A program made the translations under genes and the position numbers. Positions 19,632 to 27,774 of a stretch of 64,000 bases of DNA are shown here, in pieces. The stretch comes from PALSA-911 sp963839645 (GTDB lineage: Bacteria; Pseudomonadota; Alphaproteobacteria; Acetobacterales; Acetobacteraceae), in assembly GCA_963839645.1 (NCBI GenBank), contig CAWIVZ010000009.1:62001-126000 (forward strand). Reading direction: 5' to 3'. The notes under the pieces are model-generated. The model had not been told where the DNA came from and did no database searches. It saw nothing but the letters and a program-made list of their open reading frames with translations. Positions within the stretch are counted from its first letter, which is position 1. Each line of letters opens with the position of its first letter.

Positions 19632-19934
19632 CTATCGAATGGGTTCATGCACGGTCACCAGCTTGGTGCCGTCGGGGAAGGTCGCTTCCACCTGCACGTC
19701 GTGGATCATCTCGGCGATGCCGTCCATTACCTGGGCGCGGGTGATCACCTGGGCGCCGGTTTCCATCAGGTCGGCGACGCTGCGCCCGTCGCGCGCACCC
19801 TCGATGACGTAATCGCAGATCAGCGCCACCGCTTCGGGGTGGTTCAGCTTCACCCCCCGCTCCAGCCGCCGGCGGGCCACCATGGCGGCCATGCTGATCA
19901 GCAGCTTGTCCTTCTCTCTCGGCGTGAGATTCAT
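19632..19934 (-). CDS. ureA: urease subunit gamma
   Basis: Smallest structural urease subunit, exactly 100 residues. The start MNLTPREKDKLLISMAAMVA, the segment VKLNHPEAVALICDYVIEGA with RDGRSVADLM, and the end FPDGTKLVTVHEPIR are all family hallmarks. It begins 13 bases after the ureD stop, at the end of the urtABCDE-ureDA run. The next urease gene, ureB, is on the far side of the BrnTA insertion. Confidence 0.97.
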   Translation of the reverse strand: MNLTPREKDKLLISMAAMVARRRLERGVKLNHPEAVALICDYVIEGARDGRSVADLMETGAQVITRAQVMDGIAEMIHDVQVEATFPDGTKLVTVHEPIR

Positions 19935-19947
19935 ACGCTTTCCCCCT

Positions 19948-20793
19948 TCAACACAACCAGACGCGCGGCAGCGGGCGTTCCCCGCGCAGCGCCTGCAAAC
20001 CCGTCACCACCGCCTGACGCAAGGATGCCCCATCGGCGGCCAGAAACCGCGCCACCAGCATGCCATCCCAGGCGCTGGCGCCCCATTCGCCCGGCGCGTC
20101 GGCCAGGGCGTCCCGGAAGCCGTCCAGCGCCGCTTCCGCCTCCGGCGCGACATGCAGGAGCGTCGCCATGGCGCGTGCACCGCCGCCGATCGACGGCCGA
20201 GCGAGCCTTGCCGCCACTTCCCCCTGCAGCCGCACGGCATCGTGCAACAGCAGGCGGCCGTCGCGGCGGATGCGGATGGTGTCGCGGAAATTCGCCTGGC
20301 CGACCTGTTCGCCCATCGCACTGCGGCCGAACACGACCGCCTCTACCCCGAGAAACCAGGCATCTGGCGCCAACTCGATCTCCAGCCGACGATCGAGCGC
20401 ACAGCGATCGAACAGGATGGTTTCCTGCGGCAGCCATTCCATCGCTCCGCCCGGCGCCACGGCGATGACGGTGCGCACAAGCGCCGGCGCCGCGCCGGGC
20501 AGCGCCCGATAGCAGCGTTCCGCCGCCTGTCCGGCAATCGTCGCCCGCGCGCCCTCCCCGATGGTGATGGCGCTGCTCAGCCGGTCCCCCGCCGCGATCC
20601 CGCCGGCGGTGTTCAGGCTGACCGCATTGGTCCAGGCGCCACGCTCCGGCCGCGGAAACCGCGCCTTCAGGCAGCCCATTTGCCGCAGCCCATCCAGCAC
20701 CGTGTCCGCCCCGCGCAGCCGCATCGACAGACGCAGTTCGCCGACGGCACGCTGATGAATGGCGGCTTCAGACGGAGAGGCGGCGTCGTACAT
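19948..20793 (-). CDS. ureD: urease accessory protein UreD
   Basis: Scaffold of about 281 residues that binds apo-urease first and recruits UreF-UreG for nickel insertion. Conserved segments are RGADTVLDGLRQMGCLKARF, NTAGGIAAGDRLSSAITIG, AQAAERCYRA-like sequence (IAGQAAERCYRALPG) and WLPQETILFDRCALDRRLEI. The ATG at 20793 is chosen over 20835 because the conserved region begins soon after; it overlaps the urtE stop (20768) by 26 bases, linking urea import to urease assembly. Confidence 0.93.
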   Translation of the reverse strand: MYDAASPSEAAIHQRAVGELRLSMRLRGADTVLDGLRQMGCLKARFPRPERGAWTNAVSLNTAGGIAAGDRLSSAITIGEGARATIAGQAAERCYRALPGAAPALVRTVIAVAPGGAMEWLPQETILFDRCALDRRLEIELAPDAWFLGVEAVVFGRSAMGEQVGQANFRDTIRIRRDGRLLLHDAVRLQGEVAARLARPSIGGGARAMATLLHVAPEAEAALDGFRDALADAPGEWGASAWDGMLVARFLAADGASLRQAVVTGLQALRGERPLPRVWLC

Positions 20794-21463
20794 CCTGCTC
20801 GTCGAGCTCCTCGCGTTTGCCGGACAGCACGACATCGCCGCGATCCATCACAACGATGGTTTGTGCCAGTTCGCGGGCAAAATCGAAATACTGTTCGACC
20901 AGCAGGATGGCCATGTCCCCGCGCTGACGCAACAAGGCGATCACGCGGCCGATATCCTTGATGATGCTGGGCTGAATGCCCTCGGTCGGCTCGTCCAGCA
21001 CCAGCAGACGCGGCTTCATGATCAGCGCGCGCGCAATCGCCAGCTGCTGCTGCTGCCCGCCGGACAGATCGCCGCCGCGGCGGCCGAGCATGGTCTTCAG
21101 CACCGGGAACAGCTCATAGGTTTCCTCGGGAATGCGCCGCTCGCGCCGCGGCAGCACCGCGAAGCCGGTCTCCAGATTCTCCTGCACGGTCAGCAGCGGA
21201 AAAATGTCTCGCCCCTGCGGCACCCAGGAAATCCCCCGCTTCGCACGTTCATAGATCGGCAGGCGGGAAATGTCCTCGCCCTCCCAGCGGATCGTTCCGG
21301 AGGTGATGGGATGCGCCCCGGTGACCGCGCGCAGCAGGCTGGTCTTGCCGACCCCGTTGCGGCCCATGATGCAGGTGACAGCGCCGATTTCCGCGGTCAG
21401 GGAAACATTCCGCAGCGCGATGGCGGCGCCGTAATACAGATCGACGTTCTCTACATCCAACAT
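20768..21463 (-). CDS. urtE: urea ABC transporter ATP-binding protein UrtE
   Basis: LivF-like ATPase of 231 residues. Walker A is GRNGVGKTS (an arginine in the second position is usual for UrtE), the Q-loop region is ISWVPQGRDIFPLLTVQENL, the signature is DLSGGQQQQLAIARAL and Walker B LLVLDEPTEGIQPSI. It ends in the middle of the ureD start region. One base separates its start from the urtD stop. Confidence 0.96.
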   Translation of the reverse strand: MLDVENVDLYYGAAIALRNVSLTAEIGAVTCIMGRNGVGKTSLLRAVTGAHPITSGTIRWEGEDISRLPIYERAKRGISWVPQGRDIFPLLTVQENLETGFAVLPRRERRIPEETYELFPVLKTMLGRRGGDLSGGQQQQLAIARALIMKPRLLVLDEPTEGIQPSIIKDIGRVIALLRQRGDMAILLVEQYFDFARELAQTIVVMDRGDVVLSGKREELDEQDVRRRLSV

Positions 21464-21464
21464 C

Positions 21465-22226
21465 TCAACGGCCTAAATACACTTCGACGACCCGCGGGTC
21501 CTCGCTGACGTGATCGATCGAGCCTTCCGACAGCACCGATCCCTCGTGCAGCACGGTGACCTTCACGTCCAGCGCGCGGACGAAATCCATGTCGTGCTCC
21601 ACCACCACCACGCTGCGGGTCTTGTTGATCTCGCGCAGAAGATCGGCGGTCTGCGCCGTCTCGGCATCGGTCATCCCGGCGACCGGTTCGTCCACCAGCA
21701 GCAGTCGCGGCTCCTGCGCCAGCAGCATGCCGATCTCCAGCCATTGTTTTTGCCCGTGCGACAGGCCGGCGGACTGGCGGCCTCGCACATCGGTCAGGCG
21801 GATGGTCTCCAGAATGCCCTCGATCTTCTCCCGCTCATCCACGGTCTCGCGCGCCCAAAGGGAAAAGCGCGGCCGGCGATCGCCGGCCAGCGACAGCAGC
21901 AGGTTGTCCCAGACCGTCAGCGGCTCGAACACCGTCGGCTTCTGGAACTTCCGACCGATGCCCAGGTCGGCAATGGCCGGCTCGTCCAGCCGGGTCAGGT
22001 CGGTATCCCTGGCGAACATCACCGTGCCGCTGTCCGGCCGGGTCTTGCCGGTGATCACGTCCATCATCGTGGTCTTGCCGGCGCCGTTCGGGCCGATCAC
22101 CGCGCGCATTTCCCCAGCTTCCAGATACAGCGACAACGCGTTCAGCGCCCGGAAGCCGTCGAACGTGACCGTCACGCCGTCCAGATACAGCAACGTGTCG
22201 CCCGTGGAGGTCTGCGCCTCGCTCAT
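21465..22226 (-). CDS. urtD: urea ABC transporter ATP-binding protein UrtD
   Basis: LivG-like ATPase of 253 residues. Walker A GPNGAGKTTMMDVITGKTRP, the family-specific segment LGIGRKFQKPTVFEPLTVWD, signature LSHGQKQWLEIGMLL (SHGQ as in UrtD) and Walker B LLLVDEPVAGMTDAE are present. The ATG at 22226 overlaps the urtC stop by 4 bases; the longer open frame upstream runs antiphase through urtC. Confidence 0.96.
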   Translation of the reverse strand: MSEAQTSTGDTLLYLDGVTVTFDGFRALNALSLYLEAGEMRAVIGPNGAGKTTMMDVITGKTRPDSGTVMFARDTDLTRLDEPAIADLGIGRKFQKPTVFEPLTVWDNLLLSLAGDRRPRFSLWARETVDEREKIEGILETIRLTDVRGRQSAGLSHGQKQWLEIGMLLAQEPRLLLVDEPVAGMTDAETAQTADLLREINKTRSVVVVEHDMDFVRALDVKVTVLHEGSVLSEGSIDHVSEDPRVVEVYLGR

Positions 22227-23338
22227 CCCGTCACCTCGCTGATTTTTTCCGGCGGCACGGCGGTGGCCGGCTTCGGCCGGCGGACGCGGTCCAGCGCGCC
22301 GATCACCCCATTGGGCAGGAACAGCGTGACGAAGATGAACAGCGCCCCCAACGCATACAGCCACAGTTCCGGCAGCGCCCCGGTGAAATAGGTCTTGCCC
22401 AGATTGACCAGCACCGCCCCCAGGATCGCCCCCGTCAACGTGCCACGGCCGCCGACCGCGACCCAGATCACCGCCTCGATCGAGTTGGCCGGCGAGAACT
22501 CGCCGGGGTTGATGATACCGACCTGCGGCACGTACAGCGCCCCGCCGATGCCCGCCATCACCGCCGATGCCACGAACACCACCAGCTTGTAGGATTCCGG
22601 CCGGTAGCCCAGGAACCGCGTGCGGCTTTCGGTATCGCGCACCGCCACCAGCACCTTGCCGAAGCGTGAGCCGACGACGAAGCGGGCGAACAGGAACATC
22701 AGGCACAGCATCACCGCCGTCGCCAGCAGCAGCCCGACGCGCGTGGTTTCCGCCTGCAGCGGCATGCCGAGCAGGTCCTTGAAGTCGGTCATGCCGTTGT
22801 TGCCGCCGAACCCCATGTCGTTGCGGAAGAATGCCAGCATCAGCGCATAGGTCAGCGCCTGGGTGATGATCGACAGATAGACGCCGGTAACGCGCGAGCG
22901 GAACGCCAGCCAGCCGAACACCAGCGCGATCAGCGCGGGCACCAGCACCGCCATCAGCATGGCGAACGGGAACTGGTCAAAGCCATGCCAGTACCAGGGC
23001 AGTTCCTTGTAGTTCAGGAACACCATGAAATCCGGCAGCACCGCATTGCCGTAGACCCCGCGCGGGCCGATCTGACGCATCAGATACATGCCCATGGCGT
23101 AGCCGCCGAGCGCGAAGAACGCGGCGTGGCCCAGGCTGAGAATGCCCGCGAAGCCCCAAACCATATCCAGCGCCAGCGCCAGCATGGCAAAGCACAGATA
23201 CTTGCCGGCCAGTGAAACGGCATAGGTCTGCACATGCAGCGCGGAGCCTGGGGCCGTGCCGAGGTTCAGCGCCGCCATCAATGCAGCGCCCCCCAGCACC
23301 AGCACCAGCGTGAGGATCGTGGAACGAAGCGGGATCAT
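22223..23338 (-). CDS. urtC: urea ABC transporter permease UrtC
   Basis: LivM-like permease of 371 residues with about nine to ten hydrophobic helices. Typical blocks are LALDMVWGFAGILSLGHAAF, GYAMGMYLMRQIG, RSRVTGVYLSIITQALTYAL and NPGEFSPANSIEAVIWVAVG with GGRGTLTGAILGA. The start ATG at 23338 overlaps the urtB stop (ATGA). It forms the membrane channel with UrtB. Confidence 0.95.
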   Translation of the reverse strand: MIPLRSTILTLVLVLGGAALMAALNLGTAPGSALHVQTYAVSLAGKYLCFAMLALALDMVWGFAGILSLGHAAFFALGGYAMGMYLMRQIGPRGVYGNAVLPDFMVFLNYKELPWYWHGFDQFPFAMLMAVLVPALIALVFGWLAFRSRVTGVYLSIITQALTYALMLAFFRNDMGFGGNNGMTDFKDLLGMPLQAETTRVGLLLATAVMLCLMFLFARFVVGSRFGKVLVAVRDTESRTRFLGYRPESYKLVVFVASAVMAGIGGALYVPQVGIINPGEFSPANSIEAVIWVAVGGRGTLTGAILGAVLVNLGKTYFTGALPELWLYALGALFIFVTLFLPNGVIGALDRVRRPKPATAVPPEKISEVTG

Positions 23339-24915
23339 GCCTCCACCGCCCGGCCCTTGAGCGGGAACATGCCGCGCGGCTTCCTCTGGATGAACAGGAT
23401 CAGCGCGACCAGCACGACGATCTTCGCCAGCACCGCCCCGGCAACGGGCTCGAGGAACTTGTTGAGGATGCCCAGCGTCAGCGCCCCCACCGCCGTGCCC
23501 CACAGATTGCCGACGCCGCCGAACACCACCACCATGAAACTGTCGATGATGTAGCCCTGGCCCAGATTGGGAGACACGTTGTCGATCTGGCTCAGCGCCA
23601 CGCCCGCCATGCCCGCCACGCCGGAACCAAGGCCGAAGGTCAGCGCGTCGATCCACGGCGTGCGAATGCCCATCGCCGCGGCCATGCGCCGGTTCTGCGT
23701 CACCGCCCGCATGCGCAGACCGAGCGAGGTATAGCGCAGCACCGCCATCAACGTGCCCAGCACCAGCACGGCGAACACGATGATGGTCAGCCGGTTATAG
23801 GTCAGCGACAGCCCACCCAGTTGCATCGCCCCGCTCATCCAGGAAGGCGTGCCGACCTCCTGGTTGGTCGGGCCGAAGATCGAGCGCACCGCCTGCTGCA
23901 ACAGCAGCGACAGGCCCCAGGTGGCGAGCAGCGTCTCCAGCGGCCGGCCATACAGCCAGCGGATCAGGCTGCGCTCGATGGCGATGCCGATCGCGCCGGC
24001 AACCAGAAAGGCGAGCGGCACGGCAAAGAACAGGCTGGCGCCGAACAGGGCGGGCGCATGGGCACGGATGACCGCTTGAACGACGAAGGTGACGTAGGCG
24101 CCGATCATCACCATCTCGCCATGCGCCATGTTGATGACGCCCATCACGCCGAAGGTGATGGCCAGGCCGGTGGCGGCCAGCAAAAGGACCGAGCCCAGGC
24201 TGAGGCCGTAATACACGCTCTGCAGCAGGCTCCAGAGTTGCAGCGAGAAATCGATCGACTTCACCGCCGCCGCCGCCGCATCAACCACGGACGGTGGCTG
24301 GTTGGTCAGAGTGGACAGCAGCGCCCGCGCATCGATATCCCCGCGATCGCGCAGCACGGCGACGGCTGCCAGGCGGTCGCGTTCGGAGGCATCGCCGGCG
24401 GCAAACAGGGCAGCGGCACGCGCCTGCTCCATCGTCCGCTTCACGGCTGCGTCCTTCTCCGCTTCGATCGCGCGGGTCAGCGCCGGAATGCCGGCGGGAT
24501 CGCGGGACTTGAACACGGCCTCGGCCGCAGTGGCGCGGGTGGCGGCATCCGCGTCGAACAGCCGCAGCGCGCCCAAGGCGGCATCGACCGAGCGGCGGAT
24601 CGCGTTGTTGACGCGAACGGCGCGCACGCTGCCCGGGTCCGCTTCAGGCTCGCCGGTCATGGCGTCGGCATAGGTGCCGGCCGGGGATTTGATAAGCAAC
24701 TTCTTGTCGGCGCGCACCATCAACCGGCCATCCTGCAGAGCACCGAGGATGGCGGGGGCGCGCGGGCTGCCCGAGACGCCGAGTGCGTCCACTCCACGCC
24801 TGATATCGTCGAAATTCTGTCCAGCCAGCGCCACGACGGCCTCATTGGCGGCATCGTTGGCCCGCGCGGTAACGGGCGCGAGCAGCAGCAGGCATAGCAA
24901 CAGCGAACGCAACAT
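23335..24915 (-). CDS. urtB: urea ABC transporter permease UrtB
   Basis: LivH-like permease of 526 residues. As in other UrtB proteins, a signal peptide (LRSLLLCLLLLAPVTARAN) and a periplasmic helical domain of about 220 residues (ATAAEAVFKSRDPAGIPALT) precede the membrane part. The permease core begins at LQSVYYGLSLGSVLLLAATG and includes GVMGVINMAHGEMVMIGAYV and VVFGGVGNLWGTAVGALTLG. It follows urtA after 76 bases. Confidence 0.95.
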   Translation of the reverse strand: MLRSLLLCLLLLAPVTARANDAANEAVVALAGQNFDDIRRGVDALGVSGSPRAPAILGALQDGRLMVRADKKLLIKSPAGTYADAMTGEPEADPGSVRAVRVNNAIRRSVDAALGALRLFDADAATRATAAEAVFKSRDPAGIPALTRAIEAEKDAAVKRTMEQARAAALFAAGDASERDRLAAVAVLRDRGDIDARALLSTLTNQPPSVVDAAAAAVKSIDFSLQLWSLLQSVYYGLSLGSVLLLAATGLAITFGVMGVINMAHGEMVMIGAYVTFVVQAVIRAHAPALFGASLFFAVPLAFLVAGAIGIAIERSLIRWLYGRPLETLLATWGLSLLLQQAVRSIFGPTNQEVGTPSWMSGAMQLGGLSLTYNRLTIIVFAVLVLGTLMAVLRYTSLGLRMRAVTQNRRMAAAMGIRTPWIDALTFGLGSGVAGMAGVALSQIDNVSPNLGQGYIIDSFMVVVFGGVGNLWGTAVGALTLGILNKFLEPVAGAVLAKIVVLVALILFIQRKPRGMFPLKGRAVEA

Positions 24916-24991
24916 AACGCTTACCTTCCGCGGCTTGGATGCCGGGCCTGAGGGGAAATCGCCCCAGGCCCGGCTCCTCGCATTCAGCTTG

Positions 24992-26320
24992 TTATTTCGC
25001 GGAACCGCCGCACTTGCCGGTCTTGACGTTGAAGTTGCCGCAGGACATCGGCGAGCGCCAATCGGCGATCAGGTCACGCGAGCCTTCCAGATACGGCGAC
25101 CATTCGTTGGCAACGATCAGGCCCGGGGTCTGGGAGACAATGTTGAACTGCCCATTGCCCTGGATCTCCCCGATCAGCACCGGCTTGGTGATGTGGTGGT
25201 TCGGCATCATTGCCGAATAACCGCCCGAAAGATTGGGCACGGCCACACCGATCATGGCGTCGATCACCTTGGATGGATCGGTCGCTCCGGCCTTCTCCAC
25301 CGCCTTCACCCACATGTTGAAGCCGATCACATGCGCTTCCATCGGATCGTTGGTGACGCGCTTGGGGTTCTTGGTGAACGCCTGCCACTTGGTTATGAAC
25401 GCCTTGTTCTCGGGTGTATCGACGCTCATGAAGTAGTTCCACGCAGCGAGGTGACCGATCAGCGGCTTGGTATCGACGCCGGCCAGTTCTTCCTCGCCGA
25501 CCGAGAACGCCACTACCGGGATGTCGGTCGCCTTGATGCCCTGGTTGCCGAGTTCCTTGTAGAAGGGAACGTTGGCGTCACCGTTGATGGTAGAGACGAC
25601 GGCGGTCTTCTTGCCGGCGGAGCCGAATTTCTTGATCGTGGCCACGATATTCTGCCAATCCGAATGACCGAACGGCGTGTAGTTGATCATGATGTCCTCG
25701 TCCTTGACGCCCTTGGACTTCAGGTAGGCTTCAAGGATCTTGTTGGTGGTGCGCGGATACACATAGTCGGTGCCGGCCAGCACCCAGCGCTGTACCTTCT
25801 CGTTTTCCGCCAGGTAATCCACCGCCGGGATCGCCTGCTGGTTCGGCGCAGCGCCGGTGTAGAACACGTTGCGGCTGCTTTCCTCGCCCTGGTACTGGAC
25901 GGGGTAGAACAGGATGGAATTCAGCTCCTCGAACACCGGCAGAACCGACTTGCGGGATACCGAGGTCCAGCAGCCGAACACCGCGGCGACCTTGTCCACG
26001 GAGATCAGCTCACGCGCCTTTTCAGCGAACAGCGGCCAGTTGGAAGCTGGATCGACCACCACCGCCTCCAGCTTCTTGCCGAGCAGCCCGCCCTTCTTGT
26101 TCTGCTCCTCGATCAGCATGAGCATAACGTCTTTCAGCGTGGTCTCGCTGATGGCCATCGTGCCCGACAGCGAATGCAGGATGCCGACCTTGATGGTGCC
26201 GGCGGCCGCGGCTTGCGCGCGCGCCGGCGTTGCCACCGTGTCGACCGCAGCAGCGGCCACGGCAGCCATTCCGAGCGCTCCCAGCCCCCGTCGCGTGAGC
26301 CAATTTTTGCCTGTTGTCAT
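24992..26320 (-). CDS. urtA: urea ABC transporter substrate-binding protein UrtA
   Basis: Periplasmic urea-binding protein of about 442 residues. A twin-arginine-like leader (LTRRGLGALGMAAVAAAAVD) precedes the mature start TIKVGILHSLSGTMAISETT. Family sequence includes DPASNWPLFAEKARELI, AVFGCWTSVSRKSVLPVFEE, NSILFYPVQYQGEESSRNVF and NYFMSVDTPENKAFITKWQA. The ATG at 26320 puts the leader at the N-terminus; 26374 adds a non-conserved stretch. A sigma-54 promoter about 95 bases upstream indicates nitrogen control. Confidence 0.96.
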   Translation of the reverse strand: MTTGKNWLTRRGLGALGMAAVAAAAVDTVATPARAQAAAAGTIKVGILHSLSGTMAISETTLKDVMLMLIEEQNKKGGLLGKKLEAVVVDPASNWPLFAEKARELISVDKVAAVFGCWTSVSRKSVLPVFEELNSILFYPVQYQGEESSRNVFYTGAAPNQQAIPAVDYLAENEKVQRWVLAGTDYVYPRTTNKILEAYLKSKGVKDEDIMINYTPFGHSDWQNIVATIKKFGSAGKKTAVVSTINGDANVPFYKELGNQGIKATDIPVVAFSVGEEELAGVDTKPLIGHLAAWNYFMSVDTPENKAFITKWQAFTKNPKRVTNDPMEAHVIGFNMWVKAVEKAGATDPSKVIDAMIGVAVPNLSGGYSAMMPNHHITKPVLIGEIQGNGQFNIVSQTPGLIVANEWSPYLEGSRDLIADWRSPMSCGNFNVKTGKCGGSAK

Positions 26321-26412
26321 TAGACTTCCCCGTGTTGAACGTAGCGACATGCATCCAAGGTGCCGGGCGCCCACGCATCACGCACGAACGACGTCACCTG
26401 AATGCGATCAAC

Positions 26413-26427
26413 GCAAGGCCCGTGCCA
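26413..26427 (-). promoter_or_regulatory. sigma-54 promoter in front of urtA
   Basis: On the minus strand TGGCAC (26427-26422), five bases (GGGCC), then TTGC (26416-26413), an exact -24/-12 consensus. The predicted start is near 26401, leaving a leader of about 80 bases. Sigma-54 needs an enhancer-binding activator, and NtrC is the usual one for urea genes. Confidence 0.7.
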
Positions 26428-26520
26428 CCAGCAGGGTTTTTGTGTTTTTCAATGCATTAGATGGCTTTTGGGGGTTGGCGCGCGGTTCTCCCGTGCAAAA
26501 CGGCGCGAAGCGCATAAACT

Positions 26521-26541
26521 TTGGGCAAAGTCTGCGCCCAA
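26521..26541. promoter_or_regulatory. inverted repeat, candidate upstream activator site
   Basis: TTGGGC (26521-26526) and GCCCAA (26536-26541) are exact inverted repeats with a 9-base gap, roughly 120-140 bases upstream of the predicted sigma-54 start, where enhancer sites normally lie. It is not a close match to the textbook NtrC box, so the bound protein is unknown. The rest of the gene-free stretch 26321-26847 holds only the promoter, a T-rich tract near 26437-26450 and the terminator below. Confidence 0.35.
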
Positions 26542-26730
26542 GCGAGGCAGGCAGAATTTTAGCCCTGTCCAAATCGTGATGGCTCGGAAGTTACTTGAAA
26601 TAAGGGCACGCTCTGAAGTCGGCCTGCTTCACGCCACCAGATCGCGGTGATTTTCCGGATCCGGGGCTGGCGCAGAGCGTCAGGCAAGCGGAGAGGGTAT
26701 GGCCCAGGCAGATGGGGCGCATCAGGGTGG

Positions 26731-26770
26731 ACAACAGCAAAACGGGCGGCAACCGATCGGTTGCCGCCCG
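26731..26770 (-). terminator. rho-independent terminator after the PEP-CTERM gene
   Basis: Bases 26743-26770 form a perfect 28-base palindrome (arms CGGGCGGCAACCGA) centred at 26756/26757. On the minus strand it is followed by TTTTGCTGTTGT, making a classical GC-rich stem plus T-tract 78 bases after the stop of the PEP-CTERM gene. Confidence 0.8.
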
Positions 26771-26847
26771 CCTTACGTAGAGAATTCAGGCGCCGCGAGG
26801 ATGGCCTGAAGTAATACAGGCCATCCAAACGCTTACCTTGGGCGGTA

Positions 26848-27413
26848 TTAGGCCCGGCGGCGACGCAGCAGGCCGAGGCCGACCAGACCGGCACCCAGCA
26901 GAGCGAAGGAAGCCGGCTCCGGCGACGGGGTAACCACCAGGCTGAGCGATGCCGGCTCTTCCAACGAGAAGAATGTGCTGGCACCTGGGGCAATGCCGCC
27001 GAAGAAATTCACGTCGAGGCTGTTGATGAGATTGTTGGTGAAGTAGCCGAGCGGGCCACCATAGCCGGTGGTGTCCGGGTTGCCGGCAACCGGGCTGACA
27101 GGCATAGGGCATCGATGCCATCACCGTCGAAACCGCCAATATTCGATCCCACGAGATGGAAGCCGGTGATCGTGGAACTGGAGTTGTTGATCACGCCGAT
27201 CAGCGCATCCTCAATCCCGTCGAAGGTTGACGAAGCGCCGGCCGGGATCGACGTGCTGATCGAGCCGTTTGCGGCGAACGTGATCTCGAGGTTGCAGATG
27301 CCAAGCGAGGCGGCCGTGCCAGGAGCGCACACGCTAGTAGCATGAGCCGGCGCGGTGGCCATTGCGATGCCAGCGAGCATGCTGCCGGCAGCCAAAAGGG
27401 TAGAAAGCCTCAT
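26848..27413 (-). pseudogene. PEP-CTERM sorting-domain exported protein, one frameshift
   Basis: Secreted protein of about 188 residues. It has a leader (MRLSTLLAAGSMLAGIAMAT then APAHA), a choice-of-anchor-like middle (NNSSSTITGFHLVGSNIGGF, FDGDGIDG), and a C-terminal PEP-CTERM signal: PSPEPASFALLGAGLVGLG followed by LLRRRRA. That signal is cut by exosortase and directs proteins to the envelope or extracellular polymer. The frame breaks between 27104 and 27112 and is restored by adding one base, giving GIDGPMPVSPVAGNPDTTGY. The terminator and a start ATG at 27413 define the transcript. No exosortase gene is in the window. Confidence 0.82.
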
Positions 27414-27774
27414 CGTTTGTCTCCGTATGTGTTGTGCCGGCTCAAGAGGACTTCGGATGCCGGCATTGTTATCGTTCATGCTCTATGCCAGCATTTCCGC
27501 AAGCTTCGCAACAAAAAAATACACCTCAAACGGATTTGTTGATCAAACCGAAAATATCCGGGAATCATGCCTATTTTTTCGGTGACCCAGACGGAAACAG
27601 CGCCATATCGTCTCATGTCATGGGACTTTTGTAACACGACTCATTGGTCCGGCCAAGTTCGGATTGTATTCGGAGCGAATCCGGCAAGACGCCGCCCGCT
27701 CGCGCGGTGGTTCGTGGCTTCCCATAAACCGGGTTCCCTATAATCTGGGCTCCACCCAATCGCTGGAGCGCATT
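27414..27774. other. gene-free AT-rich divergent intergenic region
   Basis: Between the PEP-CTERM gene and the esterase. Bases 27480-27620 are clearly richer in A/T than the surroundings, with an A7 run near 27514 and a T6 run near 27574. The only recognisable signal is the promoter -10 at 27739-27744. No small open frame with a ribosome site was found. Confidence 0.5.
27715..27744 (+). promoter_or_regulatory. sigma-70-type promoter of the alpha/beta hydrolase
   Basis: A perfect TATAAT (27739-27744) with a weak -35 TGGCTT at 27715-27720 (18-base spacer). The predicted start lies near 27751, 24 bases before the ATG at 27775. Confidence 0.5.

Noticed and set aside
26402..26650. 82-codon open frame upstream of urtA
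   Set aside because: It overlaps the sigma-54 promoter, lacks a ribosome site and has no protein-like composition.
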